Positions 25,801 to 33,251 are shown, counted from the first letter of the stretch. The stretch: 36,738 nt of DNA from Lachnospiraceae bacterium (GCA_024692885.1 JAILLZ010000038.1:1-36738), one strand, 5' to 3'. Made by a program: numbers and translations. Notes: generated from the sequence alone by a model not told the origin.

Positions 25801-27215
25801 GCATAGTAATCAGCAACGCTTCCGTCAGTGTATTTGTATTCTGTAGAATTCTTGGTTGTTGTAAAACGTCCTGTAACTCCGATTGCTTTAAGCTTTGCCA
25901 TAATCTGGCTGGCAAGATTGCTTCCGATTACATTTACACTTGAATTGTAATTTGAGTTCGGATAATAAATCTCTGCTCCTGAAATAGTGGTATTTGTATT
26001 CCAGTTGCAATGTATACTTACAATGACATTTGCATTTTTATTCTTTGCAAAGGCTACTCTGTCATCAAGTGATACATAGGTATCAGTTGTTCTTGTCATG
26101 TAAACCTTTACACCGCTGTATTTTTCAAGCTCAGTCTTGCAGTACGAAGCAATCTTTAAGTTGCAGTCTTTTTCTTTTAATGATCCTGAACTTGTTCCCG
26201 GATCTGTTCCGCCATGTCCCGGATCGAGCACAACTATAACATTTGCTCCGGTTGCGTCGACACTTCCGTCAGAAGTTGTTCCTGCTCCTGCTGCAGATAA
26301 TGCTTCTTCAACTGACTGATTCAGTGGATTTCCGTTTACGTCTGTGCATACCAGCTCAACATCAGGAATCTCTTCATCCTCTGATACGATAACATCATCC
26401 GGATTAGTTTCTACATCAGTGTCCACACCAAATGAAGCTGTAATTCCGATGTTTGCAAAATCTGCCTCTGCACTTCCGTCAGCTGTCTTGTATGTGATGC
26501 CTGTGAGAACATACTCTCCCGCATCACTCAATGTGAAGCCAAATTTTGCAACAGCATCAAGATACTCTGTTGCCTCTATCTCGTATTCTTTGTTGTTTGT
26601 AGTGTTTGTTAAAACAAGTTTTGCCGATTTGATTACAGTTCCGTCTTCACCGATTCCAACCATAATCTCCTGGCTCTCTCCGGCGCTTATTGACGGGCTG
26701 TTTACGATGACAAAATTGATAAGAGCATCTGTCTCGGTTTCTGCCTCGGTCTCTGTTTCAGTTTCGGTCTCTGTTTCAGTTTCGGTCTCTGTCTCCGATT
26801 CAGTCTCGGTTTCTGTCTCAGTAACTGTTTCAGTTTCTGTTACAACTTCTGTCTCTGTTACCGTCTCTGTTTCTGCTATTGTTTCCGAGTCCGCTCCCTG
26901 TGTTTCAGTTTCCGTCTGAGGTGTGCTTTCTGTTTCAGCGACAGCCTCACTTTCTGTGACAGTCTCGGTTTCACTTTCTGTTTCATTTACTGTTTCTGTT
27001 GAGTTCACAGCCTCAGTTGAGTTTTCTGTCTCCGCAACAATTTCAGTTGTCTCTGTCTCTGCTGTTGAAACAACATTAGTTTCTGTTTCGGTTTCCGTTT
27101 CCAAAGTCTCCGTTGAAACGACACCTGTCTCAGTACTGCCTGCCGCATAGACATCTGTCGTGATACTTGTCGCGACCAGTGATACTGCAAGCAGCATAGC
27201 AACTAATCTTTTCAT
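22899..27215 (-). CDS. Secreted two-headed peptidoglycan hydrolase (amidase, eight FN3 repeats, glucosaminidase)
   Basis: A 1438-residue exported autolysin. Residues 1-25 are a signal peptide ending VYAA. A Glu/Thr tract runs to about 165 and an Ig-like region to about 250. The Amidase_3 domain (about 322-525) has DPGHGG, SIHCN and the catalytic Glu in VEHAYMSN. Eight fibronectin-III-like repeats of about 90 residues follow (about 530-1262), each with W at its core, then Y-x-(I/L)-(Y/L)-R and a YYYK strand. The last 170 residues form a glucosaminidase (GH73 type) with Glu in QICVETGY. There is no anchor motif at the C terminus. It follows arcC by 16 bases with AAGGAG before the ATG. Two catalytic ends joined by a spacer fit daughter-cell separation, an inference. 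Confidence 0.93.
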   Translation of the reverse strand: MKRLVAMLLAVSLVATSITTDVYAAGSTETGVVSTETLETETETETNVVSTAETETTEIVAETENSTEAVNSTETVNETESETETVTESEAVAETESTPQTETETQGADSETIAETETVTETEVVTETETVTETETETESETETETETETETETETEAETETDALINFVIVNSPSISAGESQEIMVGIGEDGTVIKSAKLVLTNTTNNKEYEIEATEYLDAVAKFGFTLSDAGEYVLTGITYKTADGSAEADFANIGITASFGVDTDVETNPDDVIVSEDEEIPDVELVCTDVNGNPLNQSVEEALSAAGAGTTSDGSVDATGANVIVVLDPGHGGTDPGTSSGSLKEKDCNLKIASYCKTELEKYSGVKVYMTRTTDTYVSLDDRVAFAKNKNANVIVSIHCNWNTNTTISGAEIYYPNSNYNSSVNVIGSNLASQIMAKLKAIGVTGRFTTTKNSTEYKYTDGSVADYYAIIRKAKENGFTGIIVEHAYMSNASDVSSFLSTDAGLKALGVADASGIAAYYGLTKGIGINQAVATDGNTVNVYWNSVSGVSSYKLYRRKKGDSDYKKIATINNEYTTYYQDTKVEPGVTYYYKLSTVIGTKEGSLSSAAKVKVPSTAVITGAVSEASKKVKVVWEKADLADGYELYMATSENGTYSLAQTITSKDTTSGIVSVSDYNTDYYFKVRAYTTVDDATSYGTYSSVVAGRCLKAPKFKKAYAKDGSSVYLKWTTVTGASGYNIYRSTSSNGTYTNIGSTSGDASVKYTDTSVKAGQKYYYKVYAYTRSGKLTGTGAASSVAEVAVLKTPKIKSISASGSDKAVVKWKKVTNATGYEVYRSTAKDSGYELVKTIKKGSTTSYTDKKLTGGKTYYYKIKSLSTTSYGTGYSSYSNVKSVTTLTQPSITSVESTSATSIKIKWAKIDGTKKYNILRSTSKKGTYTKIKTVNANKTSYTDKKLTTDQTYYYKVEAVAGDSVSSPSKPVAGKAIYQVNVKTITSSASNKLTVKWDKAKASNGYRILRSTKKDGEYEVVGTVSSSKNSYTDTVPTEGQKYYYKIVVIRKVDGKKHYGQPGKAKGEKTLKKPAFKTTLSTSTTKVKLTWEKDKNASGYYIYRSVNSTSKYEKIATIKDNSTVSYNDKTVKAGNKYYYKIQSYTKTKTSSKSAASYAVTMAATTISGYTFVTDGSITLSWKAIENATGYAIYRSDAEEGIYSLVGTSKTDSFTDSGLTKNTTYYYKVKPTAEVPSGTCYGSESVVYSLVAGYEIMGDTAVTKAQMISLFKASGKSYPSSTYTDKGAATLDKFCDIVIAESKAEGVKAEVIFAQICVETGYLQFGGQVAASQCNFSGLGATDDGASGATFADVTTGIRAQVQHMKGYASKAALSQTCVDPRWTAAFGANGNGARRGTAIVVEQLGNGSWATDTQYGTKLMSLIEKMKSL
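26728..27140. repeat. Glu-Thr coding hexamer tract in the large hydrolase
   Basis: Degenerate repeats of the hexamer GARACN (minus strand) encode about 135 residues made mostly of Glu, Thr, Val and Ser. The run is densest at 26728-26830. The reading frame survives insertion or loss of whole hexamers, so the tract can vary in length. Confidence 0.9.
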
Positions 27216-27231
27216 TTTCTCTCCTTTGCTA

Positions 27232-28164
27232 TTACTTGTGAATTAAAGTTCCGGTGAAGCCATCCATAGCTTCTCTAGACTTGTCCAACTTAGTAATAAG
27301 CACGTTTCTCACTGCAGAATCACCGATGTATTCTATGGCAGCCTGAATCTTAGGAAGCATTGTTCCCTCCTCAAACTGGCCTTCGGCAATGTATTCCTTT
27401 GCCTTCTCCACAGACATTCTGTCAATCTGCTGTTCGTTTTCCTTTCCAAAGTTGAGACAAACCTTTTCCACTCCCGTAAGGATTACTAGCATATCTGCGT
27501 CTACCAAATCCGCAAGTCTGCCGGCTGCAAGGTCTTTCTCTATTACTGCCCCTGCTCCCTTAAGAGTGTTGTCCTGAACCAAAACGGGTATTCCGCCCCC
27601 ACCACTAGCGATAACAACCTGATCTGCTTCTATGAGTGCTTTTATTGCATCAAGCTCAATTATATCCAAAGGCTTCGGTGCTGAAACGATTCTTCTGAAT
27701 CCTCCCTCTACCTCGGTGACATGATTGCCCTTCAATTCTTCTGCTTCCGCCTCCTCTTTTGTAAGCAGACGTCCTATGACCTTTGAAGGATGATAAAACG
27801 CATCATCATACGGATCCGCAGTGACCTGTGTGAGCACAGTAGACACTGTCTTGTATACTCCCCTATTTAACAATTCGGTCCGTATGGCATTCTGAAGGTC
27901 GTAGCCGATATATCCCTGGCTCATGGCTGAGCAAACGGACATAGGTGTAGATGTATATTCCGGATGTAATTTGGCAAATTCGGACATGGCTGCATGAATC
28001 ATGCCAACCTGCGGTCCGTTACTGTGTGTAATTACAACACGGTAATCATCTTCGATGAGATCAGCTACAGCACCGGCGGTACGCATAGTTGCCTCTTTTT
28101 GCTCCGGAAGTGTTGTTCCCAGTGCATCATGTCCCAACGCTATAACTATTTTCTTTTTTCTCAT
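27232..28164 (-). CDS. arcC: Carbamate kinase
   Basis: Interconverts carbamoyl phosphate plus ADP with carbamate (ammonia and CO2) plus ATP, usually in arginine or agmatine breakdown. The 310 residues show the amino-acid-kinase fold: SNGPQVG (about 48-54), SQGYIGYDLQNA, a glycine-rich ASGGGGIPV (about 186-194) and GTMLPK. The usual N-terminal GGNALG is GHDALG here, with both a Gly and an Asn replaced, close to the substrate loop. No arcA, arcB or other deiminase gene is in the window. It has its own promoter and dyad, AAGGAG before the ATG, and leads the autolysin operon with a 16-base gap, an unusual partner. Confidence 0.93.
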   Translation of the reverse strand: MRKKKIVIALGHDALGTTLPEQKEATMRTAGAVADLIEDDYRVVITHSNGPQVGMIHAAMSEFAKLHPEYTSTPMSVCSAMSQGYIGYDLQNAIRTELLNRGVYKTVSTVLTQVTADPYDDAFYHPSKVIGRLLTKEEAEAEELKGNHVTEVEGGFRRIVSAPKPLDIIELDAIKALIEADQVVIASGGGGIPVLVQDNTLKGAGAVIEKDLAAGRLADLVDADMLVILTGVEKVCLNFGKENEQQIDRMSVEKAKEYIAEGQFEEGTMLPKIQAAIEYIGDSAVRNVLITKLDKSREAMDGFTGTLIHK

Positions 28165-28234
28165 AAGACTACTCCTTCACATGTCAATTCTTGTGCTTTA
28201 TTTATAAAAAAAATGCAAAAAACACATCATCTTG

Positions 28235-28270
28235 ATTTTAGCACAGCTGATATTTTATTCAAAGTGCTAA
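28235..28270 (-). promoter_or_regulatory. arcC promoter bracketed by an inverted repeat
   Basis: TTGAAT (28257-28262) and TAAAAT (28235-28240) are 16 bases apart. The exact 7-bp inverted repeat ttagcac (28238-28244) and gtgctaa (28264-28270) encloses the spacer and -35 box and overlaps the -10 box, so a bound repressor would block polymerase. The arms resemble CIRCE half-sites, but the spacing (19 bases between arms) is wrong for HrcA. Confidence 0.6.
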
Positions 28271-28300
28271 TTCTGTTTTGTTCAAACACTATTGTCGTTT

Positions 28301-30589
28301 TTAGTCCTTGCGTCGTGCAAACGGCTTTTTAATATAAACGAATGCGCCTGCCGCAATTGCAAAAACAACCACCCACAGCATCAACTCGTTGCTGTCATAC
28401 GTTTTCACACCTACTGCGTCTATAACATCTGTTGCCTCGGTAGCGGATTGCTCTCCTGAAGAGTTTCCGCTGTTATTGCTATTATTATCATCATCGCTGT
28501 TCGGCTTTTCGGTTTCTGTCTCAGTCTCCGTTTCTGTTTCGGTTTCTGTCTCGGTTTCCGTCTCTGTGTTTTCCTCAGCAGATGTGTATTTCGTAAATGC
28601 CTTTATTCTTGCCGATGCATTTATATCGTTAAGGTCTGTCCATGTTCCCGCTTTATAAGCAAAGCTCTGGCCCGCCTCCGTGACATTGGTAAATTTAATC
28701 CAGTTTCCGTTTTGGCAGGTGGTATCGGCAAAATAATTGATATCATTTCCGCTCGTCTTGTTTAAAGTGATTACAACAGCAAAGGTGTCTCCGGCCTTTA
28801 GAGTTATCTCCTCGTCCAAATCCACCGTGTAATATCCTGCGTAACCGGTATTTCCTGTCTGCGCTTCTGAGAGAAGAGCGGTTCCGGAAGTAGGCACCGT
28901 CGAATCTGAAGGATTCTTGTAAATCTGAATGCTGTAATTTACTGCCGTGTCAAACAATGCAAATGAAACGGCAGAAAGTTTCTGGTCATACTCACTGTCT
29001 GAAGGTACGGTAAAAACGTTTGCTATTGCCCCGTCCGACTCCACGGTAAAAGTAGTGTCGGTAAGATGCATACAATTGTAGGCGCTTCCCGTTCCATCAT
29101 ACTGATAATTCAAATCATAGTCTGTGCCGGAAGAAAAATCATACACATATGCTCTGGCACTGTTTTGATTGGTGTTGAGCGGATTTACACAATTGTCTTC
29201 ATAAGAAAGATAAAAATATCCGTCATCTCCCCAACCATCACCAAAGCTGTTTTTTGCTATCCACGCGCCGTTTCCGTCAGGCTTGTTCTGAGATACATTT
29301 GAACCGGTGGAGTTGAAATTATCCTTTGAATAATTGTCATCCCAACCTACCAGGTAAACGGAATGATTCACAGAATTACCCGAGCCAAGCGGTCTGTAAT
29401 ACGAATTTGTAGTCTCATAAAAGCAGTTCTCATTTGTCGTATTGCTGTAATACAGGTTTACAACAACACCTCCATAAGTTTTTATCATCTGCTTTACTAT
29501 ATTCACTGCATCAGCATCACTGAAATTAATCCAATAAGAATTCTTAAGCTGTGCAACAGTATTGTACTGAGTTCCCGACAAAGCGGCCTCGTCATCCATA
29601 AAAGTTAGCGTAGCCAGGCTCTCAAGTGCCGGTGAAACTCCTGTAGCCAAAGCAAATGTTGTAAAAATACAGTTCGAGCCCACATTGATATAGGTTGAAC
29701 CGGAGATGTTTTCGTTTGTGTCACCTGTTATATTTCCCAATGCGTCGTCTGTCATATGATAAAAAGAGTAGACAAACTGCGCCTCTGAAAGATCAAGTTC
29801 AGAATCTGCCACGTTGTTGTCGGACAATACAACACTCTTCTTAGAAAGTGAAGTCTCCGCAGCTGCCATCTGTGAAAAAGCCCAACAGGTATTTCCGTAA
29901 AGTGTCTGATCCTTCACATCCGTAAGGTATCCAAGAGTTCTTGGGTCGTAGCTGCTGTCGGAAGTTCCCGATGTGAGTTTTTTATTTGAATTCGAATAAA
30001 CCAAACCGTAAGCGTAGCTGTCCTTCTCGTTGTCGGCTATACCTATGGCATCCAATTCATCCTCAATGGATGGAACCGCGAAATCATAGGTAGGCGAAGG
30101 GAGCTCCGGCTCGCCGATGGAATCGCCGGTAAGCTCTGTCTCTGTTTCCGGTTCGGATTCTGTTTCGATTTCTGTTGATGTCTCGCTTGATGTTTCTGTT
30201 GCCTTTTCGCTTGATGCCTCGTTAGAAGCTTCTGTAGTCTCTTCACTTGATGATTCATTAGAAGCTTCCGTTGAGTTTTCAGTCTGCATTTCACTTGAGA
30301 TATCGGTTAACGATTCTTCTGCAGTTTCACCTGATGCCTCATTTGAAGTTTCTGTGCTTGTTTCACCTGATTCTTCACTCGAAACCTCTGTTGTCACCTC
30401 GCTTGAAACTTCGGTTGATGTTTCGGTCTCGATTTCCGTTTCAACTTCTGTTGAAGTCTCAGTCTCGGTTTCTGTTTCAGTCTCTGTGGCTGCAGTAACC
30501 GGAATATAAGACGCAAAAAGCGATGCTGACAGTGAGAACACTGTCAGTATCGCCATTAAAGATTTTCTTGTTAATCTATTATTTTTCAT
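28301..30589 (-). CDS. Surface papain-like cysteine protease with Glu-Thr linkers
   Basis: An exported C1A-type peptidase of 762 residues. A signal peptide (1-34, ending VTAA) is followed by a Glu/Thr/Ser linker (35-165) and the papain domain (about 190-485). Its catalytic residues are Cys235 in GNTCWAFS, His409 in VNHSVYLVGWDD and Asn447 in AKNSFGDGWG. A beta-rich lectin-like domain runs to about 650. A second pure Glu-Thr tract, an Asn/Asp/Ser linker and a C-terminal membrane helix with a basic tail (KKPFARRKD) close it. VKTYDS before that helix looks like a degenerate sortase signal. The ATG at 30589 fits the signal peptide; a TTG seven codons upstream is rejected. The gene starts within eight bases of the htrA stop. 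Confidence 0.9.
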   Translation of the reverse strand: MKNNRLTRKSLMAILTVFSLSASLFASYIPVTAATETETETETETSTEVETEIETETSTEVSSEVTTEVSSEESGETSTETSNEASGETAEESLTDISSEMQTENSTEASNESSSEETTEASNEASSEKATETSSETSTEIETESEPETETELTGDSIGEPELPSPTYDFAVPSIEDELDAIGIADNEKDSYAYGLVYSNSNKKLTSGTSDSSYDPRTLGYLTDVKDQTLYGNTCWAFSQMAAAETSLSKKSVVLSDNNVADSELDLSEAQFVYSFYHMTDDALGNITGDTNENISGSTYINVGSNCIFTTFALATGVSPALESLATLTFMDDEAALSGTQYNTVAQLKNSYWINFSDADAVNIVKQMIKTYGGVVVNLYYSNTTNENCFYETTNSYYRPLGSGNSVNHSVYLVGWDDNYSKDNFNSTGSNVSQNKPDGNGAWIAKNSFGDGWGDDGYFYLSYEDNCVNPLNTNQNSARAYVYDFSSGTDYDLNYQYDGTGSAYNCMHLTDTTFTVESDGAIANVFTVPSDSEYDQKLSAVSFALFDTAVNYSIQIYKNPSDSTVPTSGTALLSEAQTGNTGYAGYYTVDLDEEITLKAGDTFAVVITLNKTSGNDINYFADTTCQNGNWIKFTNVTEAGQSFAYKAGTWTDLNDINASARIKAFTKYTSAEENTETETETETETETETETETEKPNSDDDNNSNNSGNSSGEQSATEATDVIDAVGVKTYDSNELMLWVVVFAIAAGAFVYIKKPFARRKD
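28509..28569. repeat. Short Glu-Thr hexamer tract near the protease C terminus
   Basis: Ten or so GARACN-type hexamers encode an almost uninterrupted Glu-Thr run just before the Asn/Asp/Ser linker and membrane helix. It closely resembles the tracts at 26728-27140 and 30120-30490. Confidence 0.9.
30120..30490. repeat. Glu-Thr/Ser hexamer tract in the protease N terminus
   Basis: Degenerate repeats encode Glu-Thr, Glu-Val-Ser and Glu-Ala-Ser units (about 120 residues) after the signal peptide. They probably form an extended, acidic stalk that holds the protease domain away from the membrane or wall. Confidence 0.88.
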
Positions 30590-30596
30590 TTCACTC

Positions 30597-31952
30597 TCAC
30601 TTTTTTCCAAGAGTTACGGAAAGTGTCATTTCCTCATAAGCTCCGTTTACGGACCTCTGTATTACAACATCAACGGCTGTTCCAGCCTCATAATACTGTA
30701 ATATATCCTGGATTTCTTCCATAGTTGTAATGTTTCTGCCGGCAAAGCCTGTGATAATATCTCCCTGCTGCAAACCTGCAAGCTCTGCTGCGGAGCCGGA
30801 TACTATCTTGGAAACATAAACACCCTGAGGCATTCCGTATGTATTGGCTGCCTCCTCGGAAACATCCACTCCGGAAACTCCAAGATATCCCACCTTGGAA
30901 GCATCCACAAGCTCTCTTGTCATAAGTTCGTTCAAAATGGTTAAAGCCTTTGTCGAAGGGATTGCATATCCCATTCCTTCCACAAGTGTATCGGATGTCT
31001 TTACCGAATTGATACCGATAACCTCACCGTTTATGTTCAAAAGGGCTCCACCGCTGTTTCCCGGATTGATGGCTGCATCTGTTTGTAAAAGTTCACTTGT
31101 AACCGTAACTCCTGTAGTATCATCGCTCACAGTAATCTCTCTGTCAAGTGCGCTGACGATTCCTGTTGTTACCGACTGACCGTAACCCAACGCATTTCCT
31201 ATGGCAATTACAAATTCTCCCTGAGAAACATCATCCGAATCGGCAAAAACAGCTATTCTGATCTGCTCCTTTGTCTCGTCGCTAATGCTGTCCTTGCTCA
31301 CACTGATTACAGCAAGGTCAGTAGTTGCATCAGTCCCTTTAACCTCTGCGCTAACCGATGTACCGTCAATAAATGCAACTGTGAGAGTATCTGCATTGCT
31401 AACCACATGGTTGTTTGTAGCTATATAAAGATTGTCATCATCCTGTCCCATGATGATTCCCGAGCCTGCGCTCTCACTCTCGTATGACTGTGTCATTCCG
31501 AAAAAGCTCTGGTACTCATAAGTTCCGATATTTGTGATAGCCACGATACTAGGCATTGCATTTTCAACCACTTCAGAAACATCCGTAACAGTGTCTATTT
31601 TGATTGATTCTGCTGTGGCAGCCTCACTCTCAGACTCTGCCTCTGACTCACTTCCATCTTCGGAAGTTATATCCTCTTCGTTAGTTGCAAGACTATTGCT
31701 AAACGCAACTAGTTTTGAGATACCTGTTGAAGTGCCTGCAAATGCAATTAAAGAAATACAGATAAAAACAATTGCCAACAATAAAGCTTTTATTCCTTTT
31801 GAAAAAATGCCTCCATTGTTGTTTCCTAAGTTATCGCTTCCCGTGAAATTCTCCGAATCGGTATCTGTTTTATAAAATGCGCTTCTATCATAATTCGTTT
31901 GGCTGAAATTGTTTTCGCCGTTGTTATTATCTCCGTTGTAGTTATATTCCAT
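30597..31952 (-). CDS. HtrA/DegP-like membrane serine protease
   Basis: A trypsin-like quality-control protease at the outer face of the membrane. The 451 residues have a hydrophilic Asn-rich N terminus (1-50), one membrane helix (about 55-74), a Ser/Glu linker (91-116), the protease domain with H182 (NNHVV), D212 (TTDLAV) and S300 (NPGNSGGAL), and a single PDZ domain (about 350-447). The order and length match Firmicutes HtrA. AAGGAAG precedes the ATG. It is the first gene after a terminator and has a promoter whose -35 region is an 11-bp-periodic direct repeat. The protease gene downstream begins at its stop, so HtrA is probably co-made with a secreted substrate or partner. Confidence 0.94.
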   Translation of the reverse strand: MEYNYNGDNNNGENNFSQTNYDRSAFYKTDTDSENFTGSDNLGNNNGGIFSKGIKALLLAIVFICISLIAFAGTSTGISKLVAFSNSLATNEEDITSEDGSESEAESESEAATAESIKIDTVTDVSEVVENAMPSIVAITNIGTYEYQSFFGMTQSYESESAGSGIIMGQDDDNLYIATNNHVVSNADTLTVAFIDGTSVSAEVKGTDATTDLAVISVSKDSISDETKEQIRIAVFADSDDVSQGEFVIAIGNALGYGQSVTTGIVSALDREITVSDDTTGVTVTSELLQTDAAINPGNSGGALLNINGEVIGINSVKTSDTLVEGMGYAIPSTKALTILNELMTRELVDASKVGYLGVSGVDVSEEAANTYGMPQGVYVSKIVSGSAAELAGLQQGDIITGFAGRNITTMEEIQDILQYYEAGTAVDVVIQRSVNGAYEEMTLSVTLGKK

Positions 31953-31986
31953 TTACTACACTTCCTTTCAGGCTTACTAAAAATAT

Positions 31987-32018
31987 AATATAGCCTTTCT
32001 TTGTGACATTTTTGTGAA
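31987..32018 (-). promoter_or_regulatory. htrA promoter with WalR/PhoP-like direct repeat
   Basis: TATATT (31987-31992) is a good -10 box, but no -35 box stands at 17 bases. Instead the plus strand reads tgtgac (32002-32007), five bases, then tgtgaa (32013-32018), exactly 11 bases apart. This is the spacing of OmpR-family boxes and close to the WalR consensus TGTWAH-N5-TGTWAH (one off-consensus base per half). Activator dependence is inferred. Confidence 0.5.
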
Positions 32019-32034
32019 ATTGCATGCCTTGCAT

Positions 32035-32050
32035 GAACAAAGATTTGTTC
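32035..32050. promoter_or_regulatory. 16-bp palindrome upstream of htrA
   Basis: The sequence gaacaaa-ga-tttgttc has perfect 7-base arms around two bases. It lies between the LCP terminator and the htrA promoter, about 45 bases upstream of the -10 box. It could be an operator; the regulator is not identifiable. Confidence 0.45.
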
Positions 32051-32063
32051 TACAATGCTATTC

Positions 32064-32093
32064 AAAAAAAAGGCCACGCCTTTTGGCGCGGCC
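32064..32093 (-). terminator. Intrinsic terminator of the LCP gene
   Basis: On the minus strand the arms ggccgcgcc (32085-32093) and ggcgtggcc (32072-32080) form a 9-bp GC-rich stem with one G-U pair and a 4-base loop, followed by eight T. It starts seven bases after the LCP stop codon. Confidence 0.95.
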
Positions 32094-32100
32094 ATAGTTT

Positions 32101-33195
32101 TTATTCTGTAGTAGCCGTGAGCGGATTATCAACACGGGTTGCTGACTCTGTGGTACAGCCTGTATAGTTCTTAATCTCATCACTGACGCTCTGTACGGTC
32201 GATGATGGACTGTAATTGGTCTCATCAAAGAGATACTCATGAAGCTCAATAACGTTTGTCTCAAGGTCACATGGAACAACAAGACTTCCCTTGCTTCCGT
32301 ATGTACCGGTTGTAAGTTCAAACGGCCATCCCTGTGTACCTGTGAGTTCGTAATTCATTGAATTTGTTGCAAGGCTTATAAGCTCTGTGCTGCTCAAGTT
32401 TGTGCTGATGTACTCAAGCATTGTATCGATGAGCGAATTCAATGTGATGATATTTGAAGACTTAACCTTCTCAAGCATCTTTGTAAGAACCGTTCTCTGT
32501 CTCTCGGTTCTCTTGAAGTCGTCTCCCGATGTGTAACGAACTCTTGCATATGCAAGTGCCTGTACACCGTCTACAGTGTAAGTTCCTCCGCTTGTAAGAA
32601 GTGCCGAATTGCTTCCTGTAACCTGATTAATCTCAGGAATATAAATCGTGTTCATGTATTCGATTTCTTCATCGGTAAGCGTGAGTTCGATACCTCCGAG
32701 AAGATCAACCGCTGCCACCAATGCATTGAAGTCAACGCACACATAATCTGTGATGGCAAGGTCAAGGTTTTTGTTTAATGCAGCTATGGCTGATTTAACA
32801 CCGTTCTTTGAGTAAGCGGCATTTATCTTCTGATAGCTTGTGTCGTATACGTTGAGGTATGTATCTCTGTATACTGAAAGAATCTTAAGTTCCTTAGTGT
32901 CATTGTTGATAACAAGGACCATGATACAGTCGGAGTTTCCTCCGTCGTAAGATCCAACTTCTCTGTTGTCGAGTCCGTAAAGTGCTATACATTTATATCC
33001 GCTCAGCACTTCCTGGGTCTCTGATGAAAGCTCGTTAATTTCGGCTTCCTCTTTAGAAATATCCTCGCCTTTCTCTACTTTTCCAAGCTTTGAATAAACG
33101 AAAAGTCCTACAAGCAAGAGCACTAAAACTAGAAGCTCTATAACGAAAATTACAATCTTTCTCGATGAAGATTTCTTCTTTCTTTTTTTACTCAT
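32101..33195 (-). CDS. LytR-CpsA-Psr (LCP) family wall-polymer ligase
   Basis: A membrane enzyme that transfers lipid-linked wall polymers to peptidoglycan. Of 364 residues, a basic N terminus (1-11) precedes one membrane helix (about 12-35), with the LCP domain outside (about 65-320). Family residues are visible: DNR in LDNREVG, SVYRDTYL with the pyrophosphate-binding Arg, KINAAYS, and a second Arg pair in YARVRYTSGDDFKRTERQ. Upstream glycosyltransferases suggest it attaches their polysaccharide, but that is inference. No good ribosome site lies within 12 bases of the ATG. The nearest GGAGG-like sequence is about 17 bases away in the loop of a small hairpin. Confidence 0.94.
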   Translation of the reverse strand: MSKKRKKKSSSRKIVIFVIELLVLVLLLVGLFVYSKLGKVEKGEDISKEEAEINELSSETQEVLSGYKCIALYGLDNREVGSYDGGNSDCIMVLVINNDTKELKILSVYRDTYLNVYDTSYQKINAAYSKNGVKSAIAALNKNLDLAITDYVCVDFNALVAAVDLLGGIELTLTDEEIEYMNTIYIPEINQVTGSNSALLTSGGTYTVDGVQALAYARVRYTSGDDFKRTERQRTVLTKMLEKVKSSNIITLNSLIDTMLEYISTNLSSTELISLATNSMNYELTGTQGWPFELTTGTYGSKGSLVVPCDLETNVIELHEYLFDETNYSPSSTVQSVSDEIKNYTGCTTESATRVDNPLTATTE

Positions 33196-33209
33196 AATAT
33201 CAGTTTATC

Positions 33210-33223
33210 GAGCCCTCCGGCTC
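33210..33223 (-). promoter_or_regulatory. Hairpin displaying an SD-like loop before the LCP gene
   Basis: In the LCP leader the minus strand reads GAGCC, GGAG, GGCTC: a 5-bp stem whose loop and edge contain GGAGG. The distance to the ATG is about 17 bases, longer than normal, so the hairpin may shape initiation or be fortuitous. Confidence 0.35.
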
Positions 33224-33251
33224 ACTCCTTTTCAAATTTCAGTCAAATTCA

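Noticed and set aside
26344..26919. Ser-Val-repeat open frame on the plus strand
   Set aside because: It is the reverse complement of the Glu-Thr tract (SVSVSV is the mirror of ETETET codons). The same explains the plus-strand frames at 30117-30509 and 26923-27150.
28238..28270. CIRCE element (HrcA operator)
   Set aside because: The half-sites look right, but the arms are six bases too far apart and the inner bases do not match. No heat-shock gene follows.
26728..30490. CRISPR-like array from periodic short repeats
   Set aside because: The repeats are coding hexamers inside open frames with no unique spacers of constant length, and no cas genes are present.
32035..32050. LexA/DinR box
   Set aside because: GAAC and GTTC are separated by eight bases, not the four of the Gram-positive SOS box, and the next gene is not a repair gene.
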